Shown here: positions 24,754 to 32,398 of the stretch, one piece after another
Numbering within the stretch: position 1 is the stretch's first letter
How the letters are laid out: every line of letters begins with the position of its first letter
Program-made: the position numbers and the translations under genes
Source of the DNA: a virus
IMG/VR virus record: IMGVR_UViG_3300028299_000011
Location: 1-37,291 of that record
Length of the DNA: 37,291 nucleotides
Strand: one strand, 5' to 3'
Notes under the pieces: generated by a model
Databases searched by the model: none
Told to the model about the DNA's origin: nothing
Seen by the model: only the letters and a program-made list of their open reading frames with translations

Positions 24754-25680
24754 TTAAATTTCTTTTTTGGATTCGTAAATTTTATAAATTGTATTTAATT
24801 CTTCTGATAGGTTTAGATTTTCTTTTGATAAATAATCTTTTATTAAGTCTCTGATAATGAATGTGTTATCATTTATATCTTTTTCCTCATATTTTATTTT
24901 TTCATCATCTATATATGAAATAGTACTAAAATCGTGTTTATTAAGAACTATATTTAATTTATTTTTATTTTCAACAGATGATATAAAAGATTTACTAACT
25001 TTCAAATCTATAAAATCTTTTTTATAATCTTTTATTTTTTCAATATCATCTAATGTCTTTATGGATAGAGAAACAAAATCTGGACTATAAGTATTCTCTA
25101 ATAATTTGAATTTCTTTTTATCTGTATCAACAACCAAGATACCTTTTTTATTTTTTTGATTTTTATTTAATTTGTATGGACTCCCAATATTAATTATATT
25201 ATCGTCTTGTAAATCAATATCATCAAAATATCCACAAATTGATAACTCAAAATCCTTTAATAAATTCTTGATAAAATCCGAATTATTCATATAATTATTA
25301 TTGAACAATAATATATCATTTTTTTCTAGATTTTCCATATTACCTAGAACAAATGTTATATTACTGATTTTTAATTCATTATCAATTATATTTACATTTT
25401 CAATTCTTTTTAATAATTCAACAGAGAATTGGTCATTACTTGATTTCATTATGTAGACAGGAAGAATTTTAGATATTTTTTCAAATAGGTTTAAAACATT
25501 ATTTATTATATCCATACTGACATTTTTTCTATTACTGAAAACATTTCCCATATGGATAAATAAGTCACCATTTCTTGATTTTTCTTCCAATATTTTTGTT
25601 AGTTTATCAAAATAAGAAAACTGGTGAGGAATAATATTCCTGTAACCAAATTGTGTATTTGATGTTATAAATAATTTCAT
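24754..25680 (-). CDS. SbcD/gp47-like metallophosphoesterase fold lacking catalytic residues
   Basis: 308 aa, close to T4 gp47 (about 340). The fold pattern is clear: an N-terminal strand with SNTQFG where active members have SDxHFG, GNVFSN in place of GDxFD, KSSND in place of GNHD, ICGYFDD where a His motif is expected, and INIGSPYKLN, the well-kept Mre11/SbcD strand after the active site. Every metal-binding motif is altered, so it should not be a nuclease. It may be a structural partner in a gp46/47-type complex or a regulator. It overlaps the upstream 91-aa gene by 4 bases (ATGA), and the sliding clamp lies just beyond. Confidence 0.7.
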   Translation of the reverse strand: MKLFITSNTQFGYRNIIPHQFSYFDKLTKILEEKSRNGDLFIHMGNVFSNRKNVSMDIINNVLNLFEKISKILPVYIMKSSNDQFSVELLKRIENVNIIDNELKISNITFVLGNMENLEKNDILLFNNNYMNNSDFIKNLLKDFELSICGYFDDIDLQDDNIINIGSPYKLNKNQKNKKGILVVDTDKKKFKLLENTYSPDFVSLSIKTLDDIEKIKDYKKDFIDLKVSKSFISSVENKNKLNIVLNKHDFSTISYIDDEKIKYEEKDINDNTFIIRDLIKDYLSKENLNLSEELNTIYKIYESKKEI

Positions 25681-25952
25681 TTTTTAAAATCATTATTATT
25701 AACAGGTATCATATAGATTCTAAAAGGTAGAGAACCATTGTAATTTCTAATTTCTATATTATTTTTATCACAATATTTTTTAACTCTTTTTTTTAATAAT
25801 AAATCAGAACGATAATGGTTTATTGATAAATTTATTGGACATAAATCATATATCTTATTTAATTCTATGGATAACTCCTCATCTGATAAATTTTTTTCTT
25901 TATCACATAAATCATTTAGTAAGGAAAATATTTTTATTTTTATTTCATCCAT
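25677..25952 (-). CDS. Hypothetical protein, 91 aa
   Basis: Mostly helical, with two Cys-containing helices (SLLNDLCDKEKNLSDEELS; IYDLCPINLS) and a basic stretch LLLKKRVKKYCDK. No family recognised. It is joined by a 4-base overlap to the SbcD-like gene and lies 17 bases from the clamp gene, so it belongs to the same replication or recombination operon. Confidence 0.65.
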   Translation of the reverse strand: MDEIKIKIFSLLNDLCDKEKNLSDEELSIELNKIYDLCPINLSINHYRSDLLLKKRVKKYCDKNNIEIRNYNGSLPFRIYMIPVNNNDFKK

Positions 25953-25969
25953 AATTTTCTTTTATTTTT

Positions 25970-26731
25970 TTAAACACTTGTTTCCAATACAATCATTAAA
26001 TCGGAATTTTCATCAGATATCATAATATAAGTTTCAAATACATATATTTTTGTATTTTCTTTGAATTGTAATGTATTAAAATACTTTTTAGGAAATGATA
26101 TATTTAAATTTGGTTTATCAATATCAGATATTTTTAAGTCCCACTTTGTTTCACCTATTGATAATTCTTTGTTATTCACATTTATATAAAGAACATCATT
26201 ATTTAGTTCAATTAAAGATAATCTTTTTATCTTATCAAAATCGTGTTTTGTTATATCAAAATCAAATAATGAATTCTTTTTATTTGTTAATGTATCTATA
26301 TCATCTTTACCTATCTGTTTACTTACCATCAATGGGTCACCACAAATTTCCTTTATTCTTAGTTTACTATTACTCAGATGTATATAATTTGAATAATTAT
26401 CATCATTATTGTATGATATTTTGAATTTTATCTCTTCACCATAATCAACAAAATTGTTTATATTTCGTGTGAATTTTTTTCCATCTTTTATAATTATAAT
26501 GATATCATTTTCAAATTCCTTTGTCTTACTAAATAATTCTTCGGGTTTCATTACTATACTCCTAAATGCGTGAATATCACTGAGATCTTTTCCAACAAAG
26601 GAATATAAAATAACATCATTGTTATTTAGTTTAAACACTATACTATTATCAATACTATAAAGCTCTTTCATATAACTAATGAAATTACTGAATTGACCAA
26701 TATCTATACTGAATGTTAAATTTTTATCCAT
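25970..26731 (-). CDS. Sliding clamp (gp45-like)
   Basis: 253 aa, near T4 gp45 (228 aa). The sequence alternates strands as expected of a two-domain clamp subunit. The C-terminal part, FPKKYFNTLQFKENTKIYVF followed by YIMISDENSDLMIVLETS, is the recognisable end of phage processivity clamps. In T4 the clamp also links replication to late transcription. Company with an SbcD/gp47 relative fits. No clamp-loader genes are in the window. Assignment is by pattern, not by invariant motif. Confidence 0.6.
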   Translation of the reverse strand: MDKNLTFSIDIGQFSNFISYMKELYSIDNSIVFKLNNNDVILYSFVGKDLSDIHAFRSIVMKPEELFSKTKEFENDIIIIIKDGKKFTRNINNFVDYGEEIKFKISYNNDDNYSNYIHLSNSKLRIKEICGDPLMVSKQIGKDDIDTLTNKKNSLFDFDITKHDFDKIKRLSLIELNNDVLYINVNNKELSIGETKWDLKISDIDKPNLNISFPKKYFNTLQFKENTKIYVFETYIMISDENSDLMIVLETSV

Positions 26732-26737
26732 AAATTT

Positions 26738-27616
26738 TTATTTTTTTAATTTATCAATCATTTGAGTCATAAATATATAACATTTATCATTTATAAAACT
26801 ATTAAATCTTATATCATCACTCTCTTTTTTCTCATATTTTAAAATAGATTTTGGGATTTTTGATACAAAATCAAGTTTTTTATAAGCTCTTTTTAATTCA
26901 CTTAAACTTGGTGGATTAGTAGAAAAACCACCCAATGATTTTACTTTTGAATATATCAATTCATTTTCTAATCTTTTTGTTTTTTCATAAGATTCTTTCA
27001 TTTCTTCAATATAAGATGTTAAAAAATAGTCTAGTCTACTATATGATAAATAAATTATCTGACTATCATATAAAACTCTACTATCTTTTGTATTATTTTT
27101 AATTACCCATAACATTTTTCCATCATCATCGTGTTTTATTGATAAATTACATACATCAATTTCATTAATACCAATGATATTTTTTTGTTTATCATCAAAT
27201 ATAATTTCAAAAGAGAGATAACCATCAACTAGGAATTTTTTTATATAATTATAAAAAGAAATTTCATCTAAAATATTTGTTGGAATATTATCTTTTATTT
27301 TTGACCATATCAAATCAGTCATAATATTAAGATATTCTCTTAATTCATCTTTTGTTGATAATTGCCTTAATAGTTTTCTTTTTTCTATATACGATTTATC
27401 AATGTATGAAATTTCCTTTTTTGTTTCATCCATATCATTTAAAAAATTTTTCAAAAGATATATAGAATTTTGGTCTATACGAACTATATTATCAGATGAA
27501 ATAGCCGACTTTTTTTCAAAACCATTTTTGTCATAAAAATCTTTAAAAATTTCTAGACATTGATCTGATAACACTACTTTAATGTTTTCTAGTTTTAATT
27601 CTTTTTTTGTTTTCAT
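26738..27616 (-). CDS. Portal-protein-like (gp20-like), shortened
   Basis: 292 aa. The middle resembles T4-type portal proteins: KRKLLRQLSTKDELREYLNI, then YNYIKKFLVDGYLSFEIIFD and KNIIGINEIDVCNLSI, then VLYDSQIIYLSYSRLDYFLT and SYIEEMKESYEKTKRLENEL. Portals are usually over 500 residues; here the long stem, crown and C-terminal barrel are missing. It starts a minus-strand operon with the clamp, not a head operon. It may be a repurposed paralog or a fragment. Another reading is a helical adaptor that resembles portals by chance. Confidence 0.45.
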   Translation of the reverse strand: MKTKKELKLENIKVVLSDQCLEIFKDFYDKNGFEKKSAISSDNIVRIDQNSIYLLKNFLNDMDETKKEISYIDKSYIEKRKLLRQLSTKDELREYLNIMTDLIWSKIKDNIPTNILDEISFYNYIKKFLVDGYLSFEIIFDDKQKNIIGINEIDVCNLSIKHDDDGKMLWVIKNNTKDSRVLYDSQIIYLSYSRLDYFLTSYIEEMKESYEKTKRLENELIYSKVKSLGGFSTNPPSLSELKRAYKKLDFVSKIPKSILKYEKKESDDIRFNSFINDKCYIFMTQMIDKLKK

Positions 27617-27724
27617 TTTTTCTTTGTTTTTTTTTGTTGTTTTGTTTTTGTTTGGTTGTTGTTTGTTTTTAAATTTTTAAAACTTGTTTACATATATATT
27701 ATATAAAAGATAAAAAGTTTAAAA
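27617..27724. promoter_or_regulatory. Divergent promoter region with an A/C-only leader
   Basis: Between the minus-strand gene ending its start at 27616 and the plus-strand gene at 27725. The side next to 27616 is almost only G and T on the plus strand (27617-27670), giving the minus-strand transcript a long unstructured A/C-rich leader of CAA-type units with no Shine-Dalgarno. An ATATATATTATATAAAAG box at about 27692-27709 lies before the plus-strand gene. Confidence 0.5.
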
Positions 27725-28105
27725 GTGAAAGAGATAAAAATTATAGTCTCAAATGGAGAGATTGTTGATAAAATAACAATTTTGCAAATAAAATTGGAAA
27801 ATATAAAAGAAAGTGTTAAATTAGAGAATATTAAGAAAGAATTTGATTATTTATATTCTATTATGAAAGAGAGTATAGATATAGATAATGAGATGTATGA
27901 AGATCTTTTGGCTATAAATAAACAACTTTGGGATATTGAGGATAAAATCAGAGACAAAGAGAGAAATAAAGAGTTTGATAACGAATTCATAGAACTCGCT
28001 CGGAGTGTATATTTTGTAAATGACAAAAGATCTGAAGTTAAAAAAAGGATAAATCTTCTAACAGAGAGTGTTTTTGTTGAAGAGAAATCTTATAAGGAAT
28101 ATTAA
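27725..28105 (+). CDS. DUF6165-like protein, 126 aa
   Basis: Starts at GTG. The order VSNGEIVDKITILQIKLENI, then NKQLWDIEDKIRDKE, LARSVYFVNDKRSEVKKRIN and a final SVFVEEKSY matches what I remember of DUF6165, a small helical family of unknown function also found in bacteria beside glycosyltransferases. The match covers the whole length. It begins a plus-strand group of three small genes. Confidence 0.7.
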   Translation: MKEIKIIVSNGEIVDKITILQIKLENIKESVKLENIKKEFDYLYSIMKESIDIDNEMYEDLLAINKQLWDIEDKIRDKERNKEFDNEFIELARSVYFVNDKRSEVKKRINLLTESVFVEEKSYKEY

Positions 28106-28122
28106 AAAAAATAAAAAAAGAT

Positions 28123-28500
28123 ATGGGAAAAATTGAAATTTTTAAAGGAAAAGACGATCAATTTTATTACAAGGTTGTCGCTGAAAATGGTGAAACATTA
28201 GTTGTTAGTGAAGGATTCACAACAAAACAAAACGCATTTAAGAGTATAGATTCATTGAAGGAGAATATTAATTCTCCAGTCTTCTGGGGAGAAATAGAAA
28301 TAGATGAAAGTGTTAAAGATGAAAAGAAATATGATGTCTATCAAAAAACTGTAACACTCCCAAAGTCAATGCCAGAAGAATCAAAAAAGACTGTTCTAAA
28401 AAATGAATTAGGTATGGAATTGGGTAAAGGATTAGGATTAGGTAAAGGATTATGTAATGGATTAGGTAGTAAAAATCGTCGTATGAACCGAAACAAATAA
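28123..28500 (+). CDS. YegP/DUF1508-like domain protein with Gly-Leu repeat tail, 125 aa
   Basis: Residues 1-62 match the short DUF1508 unit: IEIFKGKDDQFYYKVVAENG, then SEGFTTKQNAFKSIDSLKEN, a small beta-beta-alpha fold of unknown role found in bacteria and phages. After a linker the tail has GLGLGKGLCNGLG-type repeats and a basic end (RRMNRNK). Only one DUF1508 unit is present whereas bacterial YegP has two. It lies 17 bases after the DUF6165-like gene. Confidence 0.7.
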   Translation: MGKIEIFKGKDDQFYYKVVAENGETLVVSEGFTTKQNAFKSIDSLKENINSPVFWGEIEIDESVKDEKKYDVYQKTVTLPKSMPEESKKTVLKNELGMELGKGLGLGKGLCNGLGSKNRRMNRNK

Positions 28501-28503
28501 AAA

Positions 28504-28791
28504 ATGTCAAAGATAAAATTACACGAAAGAATGGATTTATCTAGAAAATTGAAAACAACAATTAGTAAAGGTGATACAATTGAAATTGATAGTTGGAGAG
28601 ATATAGATGGTAAAGTCTGTAAGCTAGAATGGAAAGTTACTGATATATCAATAGGTGACGGACCAACAGAATCTTATGATTGTTTTTGGTATGAAGATGT
28701 TAGTTCAAAACGAAAAGTGAAATTATGTCAGACATTCCAATCATTATCATATATAATATTAAATTCAAAAGATTATAAAATAAAAGTTTAA
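28504..28791 (+). CDS. Hypothetical protein, 95 aa
   Basis: A strand-rich small protein (GDTIEIDSWRDIDGKVCKLE; FWYEDVSSKRKVKL) with several Trp and Cys residues. No family recognised. It follows the YegP-like gene by 3 bases and is the last gene before the terminator at 28819-28846. Confidence 0.65.
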   Translation: MSKIKLHERMDLSRKLKTTISKGDTIEIDSWRDIDGKVCKLEWKVTDISIGDGPTESYDCFWYEDVSSKRKVKLCQTFQSLSYIILNSKDYKIKV

Positions 28792-28818
28792 ATTTTTTTG
28801 TTATTTTTTATCAAAATA

Positions 28819-28846
28819 AAAAACCCACTCATTTGAGTGGGTTTTT
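28819..28846. terminator. Bidirectional rho-independent terminator
   Basis: Stem AAAAACCCACTCA / TGAGTGGGTTTTT with a TT loop between the convergent 28504 gene and clpP. The A-run and T-run allow use from both sides. Confidence 0.88.
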
Positions 28847-28860
28847 CTATTTAGAATGAA

Positions 28861-29550
28861 TTATTCTTCTGTTTTAGCTCTTTCAAGAATTTCGTCAATA
28901 ACACCATATTCTAACGCTTCGTGAGAAATCATCCAATAATTACGATCACTATCTTTCCAGATTTTATCATATTCTTGGCCTGTGTGTTTCGCTAAGATTT
29001 TATAAAGTTCATCCTTTGTTTTTTTAATTTCTTCTGCTGCGATCAAAATATCTGACGCTTGACCTGAAGCTCCACCAAGAGGTTGGTGAATCATGATTCG
29101 TGAGTGAGGTAACGCGGAACGCTTACCCTTTTCACCTGCACACATCAGAACAGCTGCCATAGACGCTGCCATACCTGTACAAATGGTCGCCACATCAGAT
29201 TTAATGTACTGCATCGTATCGTAAATACCTAAACCTGAATGAACATGTCCACCTGGTGAATTGATATACATTTGAATGTCACGATCATTCGCAACATTAT
29301 CTAGATAAAGTAATTGAGCTTGGATGATGTTCGCGACATAATCATTGATTGGTACACCAAGAAATATAATTCTATCCATCATTAACCGTGAGAATACATC
29401 CATAGTCGCAATATTGAGTTTTCGTTCCTCAATAATTGTCGGAGATATATAATTACCTACTACTGGAGTAGATGAATATTTCTCATAATTATCTAGTGAT
29501 AAACTACTGATTCCGAGATGATTGGTTGCGTAATTTCTAAAGTCGTTCAT
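28861..29550 (-). CDS. clpP: ClpP-type serine protease
   Basis: 229 aa. The Ser-His-Asp triad is visible: GMAAS (Ser130), RIMIHQP (His155) and SDRNYWM (Asp202). The INSPGGHVHSGLGIYDTMQ oxyanion strand is intact. An N-terminal extension of about 30 residues precedes the fold. The gene is noticeably less AT-rich than its neighbours. In phages such proteases may redirect host Clp ATPases or mature virion proteins; in this window no prohead protease is seen. A Bacteroidota-type promoter lies upstream, so expression is probably early and by host polymerase. Confidence 0.92.
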   Translation of the reverse strand: MNDFRNYATNHLGISSLSLDNYEKYSSTPVVGNYISPTIIEERKLNIATMDVFSRLMMDRIIFLGVPINDYVANIIQAQLLYLDNVANDRDIQMYINSPGGHVHSGLGIYDTMQYIKSDVATICTGMAASMAAVLMCAGEKGKRSALPHSRIMIHQPLGGASGQASDILIAAEEIKKTKDELYKILAKHTGQEYDKIWKDSDRNYWMISHEALEYGVIDEILERAKTEE

Positions 29551-29582
29551 ATTTTTCTATTTTTTTTATGATTTTATTTACT

Positions 29583-29614
29583 CAAACTTACATAAAAAAA
29601 AATTAAGTAACAAA
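29583..29614 (-). promoter_or_regulatory. Bacteroidota-type promoter for clpP
   Basis: On the minus strand TTTG (29614-29611), 20 bases, then TAAGTTTG (29590-29583), 33 bases before the clpP ATG. Same arrangement and spacing as at 1159-1190. Confidence 0.72.
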
Positions 29615-29618
29615 TTTA

Positions 29619-29633
29619 TTTTTATATATACAA
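29619..29633 (+). promoter_or_regulatory. AT-box promoter candidate for the 29646 endonuclease
   Basis: TTTTTATATATACAA, 12 bases before the start codon at 29646 and divergent from the clpP promoter. Confidence 0.45.
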
Positions 29634-29645
29634 TAAAAAACATCT

Positions 29646-30365
29646 ATGAAGAAAGACACTAAAGAAGAATTTATAGATAAATCAATAAAAGTACATAATT
29701 ATAGGTATAACTATTCATTAGTTGAATATAAAACAAATAAAATAAAAGTTAAAATAATTTGTAAAGAGCATGGAGTATTTGAACAACGACCAAATGATCA
29801 TTTAATGGGCCAAGGATGTTCTGAATGTAAGAAAAGAAAATTAAGTAGATTAAAAAGAAAAAGTTTAAGTGAATTTATAAATCAGTCAAATAAAATTCAT
29901 AATAATAAATATGATTATTCTAAATCTAAATATGAAAATATAGATAAAAAGGTCATTATAATTTGTAAAAAACACGGAGAATTTCTTCAAACTCCTCATC
30001 GTCACTTATCTAGCCAAGGATGCCCAAAGTGTAAAATGTCAATTGGGGAAAATAAAATTATGAGTTATTTAATTAGTAAAAATACATTATTTGAATTTCA
30101 AAAAACTTTTGATGATTGTTTATCTCCAAATGGTAGAAAAATGTTATTTGATTTTTATTTACCTGAAAAAAATGTATGTATAGAATATGATGGCCAACAA
30201 CATTATAAATCCATTATCAATTTTGGTGGAGATAAAAGATTTGAAACTCAAAAGAAATATGATAAAATCAAAACAGAATTTTGCTCAAATAATAATATAA
30301 AATTGATAAGAATACCTTATTATAAAATTAAAAATATTGATAAAATTCTAACAAATTTATTTTAA
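29646..30365 (+). CDS. Free-standing endonuclease with two DUF723-type repeats and a PD-(D/E)xK-like domain
   Basis: 239 aa, a shorter relative of the 11691-12749 protein. Two repeats of the form IH..KYDYS...Y....KVIIICK.HGEF.Q..H....GC..C occupy residues 10-125. The nuclease follows: GENKIM, MLFDFYLPE, CIEYDGQQHY. Two repeats are missing relative to the other copy. It sits alone between clpP and the HD gene with its own AT box, as usual for selfish genes in intergenic space. No GCG alanine codons were seen. Confidence 0.8.
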   Translation: MKKDTKEEFIDKSIKVHNYRYNYSLVEYKTNKIKVKIICKEHGVFEQRPNDHLMGQGCSECKKRKLSRLKRKSLSEFINQSNKIHNNKYDYSKSKYENIDKKVIIICKKHGEFLQTPHRHLSSQGCPKCKMSIGENKIMSYLISKNTLFEFQKTFDDCLSPNGRKMLFDFYLPEKNVCIEYDGQQHYKSIINFGGDKRFETQKKYDKIKTEFCSNNNIKLIRIPYYKIKNIDKILTNLF

Positions 30366-30375
30366 TATATAAAAG
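30361..30375 (+). promoter_or_regulatory. AT-box promoter candidate for the phosphodiesterase-like gene
   Basis: TTTAATATATAAAAG, 12 bases before the start at 30388, followed by the A-rich leader AAAAATAAAATA. It overlaps the 3' end of the endonuclease gene. Confidence 0.5.
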
Positions 30376-30387
30376 AAAAATAAAATA

Positions 30388-31014
30388 ATGAAGTACTTAA
30401 AGACTTTTAATGAGAAATTAAACTTATCAGAAGATATTTTTGAAAAAGCGTATAAGTATATTGTAGAAAACAATGAAGGTAATTCAAATCCTTATCACAA
30501 TAATAAACATATGTTTTTTGTTTTTAATACTTCACTAGAATTATTTGATATGTATAAAGATGAATATAATTTAACATCAGAAGATAGATATGAGTTGGGA
30601 TTAGCCGCTATTTTTCACGATTTTAATCACTCTGGAGGAAAATTGAAAGATGATGGTAATATTGAATTAGCGATTAAAGGTCTTAATGATTTTTTAGATA
30701 AGTATGAAATTGATATAAATAGAGAAAATGTTATAGATATACTTGGCTCAACTGAATTTCCACATAAAGATATAGAACTTAATATCTTACAGAAAATTAT
30801 TAGAGATTCTGATTTAGTTGGTGGAATAAAAGGTGAAGGATATATGGATATTGTTATGTCTTTAGCTGAGGAATGGAATAAAACTATAGAAGAAATAGTA
30901 CCAATGCAGATAAATTTTTTAGATGGTATTAAATTTAACACATCATATTGTCAAGAGTTATTGGATGAAAGAAAAGATATTTTGAAAAAAGAATTGTTGA
31001 ATTTATTAGATTAA
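30388..31014 (+). CDS. Cyclic-nucleotide-phosphodiesterase-like HD protein with capsid-targeting-like N-terminus
   Basis: 208 aa. The start MKYLKTFNEKL is a variant of the window's tag. The catalytic domain reads NPYHNNKH (His37, His41), IFHDFNHSGG (His77-Asp78, His81), Asn91, and IIRDSDLVG, the order and spacing of the metal site in class I cyclic nucleotide phosphodiesterases (YHN..H, HDxxHxG, then D). It is shorter than animal enzymes but has the core. Possible substrates are cyclic mono- or oligonucleotides, such as the signals of host CBASS or Pycsar immunity. That, and delivery from the head, are inferences. Confidence 0.75.
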   Translation: MKYLKTFNEKLNLSEDIFEKAYKYIVENNEGNSNPYHNNKHMFFVFNTSLELFDMYKDEYNLTSEDRYELGLAAIFHDFNHSGGKLKDDGNIELAIKGLNDFLDKYEIDINRENVIDILGSTEFPHKDIELNILQKIIRDSDLVGGIKGEGYMDIVMSLAEEWNKTIEEIVPMQINFLDGIKFNTSYCQELLDERKDILKKELLNLLD

Positions 31015-31030
31015 AAATAGAATTAAAATA

Positions 31031-31405
31031 ATGAAACATATAAAACTTTTTGAAGATATTGATTTTGATGAAAATGATTTTGATTGGGAAGATGAAATTC
31101 AACCTGATAGAGATGAGAAATATCATTTAAATAAAAAGGAAGTTGAAATTTTATCAAAAAGAAACAAACTTGGAATACTGAATGAATCAGATTTAGAAAA
31201 ATTAGATTATTTTATTTTTTTAAAAATAGATGAAGAAGATTATTTTTTAAAAAAACTTATAAAAGAAGGATTACGAGATTACAATGAATATTTAGATATT
31301 AAAAGAAATATAGAGAATTATAATCAACCACTAAAATTAACTATTGCAAGATGTGAAGGAATTGTAAACGCGATGATAGGTGTTCTTGAAGATTGGATAT
31401 CGTAA
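31031..31405 (+). CDS. Tagged acidic protein, 124 aa
   Basis: Starts MKHIKLFEDIDFDENDFDWE, nearly the same as the 34940 and 35721 proteins, then continues with a different helical part (HLNKKEVEILSKRN; LDYFIFLKIDEEDYFLKKLI; IARCEGIVNAMIGVLEDWI). So the tag plus acidic stretch behaves as a movable N-terminal module. It lies 16 bases after the HD gene in the same operon. Function unknown. Confidence 0.7.
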   Translation: MKHIKLFEDIDFDENDFDWEDEIQPDRDEKYHLNKKEVEILSKRNKLGILNESDLEKLDYFIFLKIDEEDYFLKKLIKEGLRDYNEYLDIKRNIENYNQPLKLTIARCEGIVNAMIGVLEDWIS

Positions 31406-31480
31406 TTAGAAATCTTAACAGATATATTTTAAACTTTTTATATAACCACCACTATATTTTGTAAAAATAACTATAAATTT

Positions 31481-32398
31481 ATGAATTGTTCATATAGCCC
31501 AGATGACATTAAAAATATTAATGAAATTAAAAAATTCCTAGATGATAATAATGTCGAATATAGTACAGAATATTCTAATTTTTGTTTATGGTTCAATAAT
31601 CCTGAACACCGTTCGTATGAAATAGAATATGTTCCATCTATTCAATATCCCATATCATATCCAAAATATGGAATACCTGGAGTTGCCAAAGATTTTTTCT
31701 TTAAGTTAAGCTATGAAGCAGAGACTGAAAATAATTCATTTAAATTATGGATAAAAGATTTTGAATGGAATGATATAAACAAAAAAGAAATTTTGAAATC
31801 TTATATACTACATTCCGCTGATAAAACACCAAACAAATTTTACGCTAGAGATTGTGAAATTAGGGTTGTGGATTCGAAAGAAGCTAGACAGTTTGAAATT
31901 GAAAATTGTTTTTATGGAAAAAGAGGCGCTTCTTTAAATCTAGGATTATATCCTAAAAAAGAAAAAAATGGAATAACAACAGATACTCTTCTAATGTTAT
32001 ATACTTTTGGTAAAAATTATTTTGGAAAAAATGATGGAGTTATTGAAATTATCAGAGTTGGTACAAAAAGATTTTTTCATATTACTGGTGGAGCTTCTAA
32101 ATTACTAGCTCATTTCCTAAATAATTATAAGTCCTTACAAATAGGTAAAAATATAATAGATGTTAAATCAATAAAATTTTATTCAGATTATGATCACAAT
32201 TTAGGAGATTCCCTAGATAAAATGGGATTTGAATTTGTGGGATATTCTAAAGGAGGTTTTGTAAATTATTGGTTAGATTCTGGAGTAGTTAAACATAGAG
32301 AACCGATGAGACATAAGTGGGTTATGGAACAAATGAAGGATGGAAAATGTTTAGCTATTCCTAACGCTGGCGTTAAAGTGTTTATTATGAATGTGTAA
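31481..32398 (+). CDS. Homing-endonuclease-related protein, 305 aa, nuclease part degenerate or absent
   Basis: The C-terminal half (FYARDCEIRVVDSKEARQFE; GGASKLLAHFLNNY; YSDYDHNLGDSLDKMGFEFV; KHREPMRHKW) matches, piece by piece, the end of the convergent 32351-33991 protein (YGRKCEIREI; KLFKYFIENY; YSDRSWSRGNLYKKLGFEFV). The N-terminal half has no clear Vsr-type active site, although DFEWNDINKKEILKSYI resembles the segment that follows it in that protein. None of its ten or so alanine codons is GCG, a mark of mobile genes here. Stop and partner's stop overlap by 48 bases. Confidence 0.65.
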   Translation: MNCSYSPDDIKNINEIKKFLDDNNVEYSTEYSNFCLWFNNPEHRSYEIEYVPSIQYPISYPKYGIPGVAKDFFFKLSYEAETENNSFKLWIKDFEWNDINKKEILKSYILHSADKTPNKFYARDCEIRVVDSKEARQFEIENCFYGKRGASLNLGLYPKKEKNGITTDTLLMLYTFGKNYFGKNDGVIEIIRVGTKRFFHITGGASKLLAHFLNNYKSLQIGKNIIDVKSIKFYSDYDHNLGDSLDKMGFEFVGYSKGGFVNYWLDSGVVKHREPMRHKWVMEQMKDGKCLAIPNAGVKVFIMNV

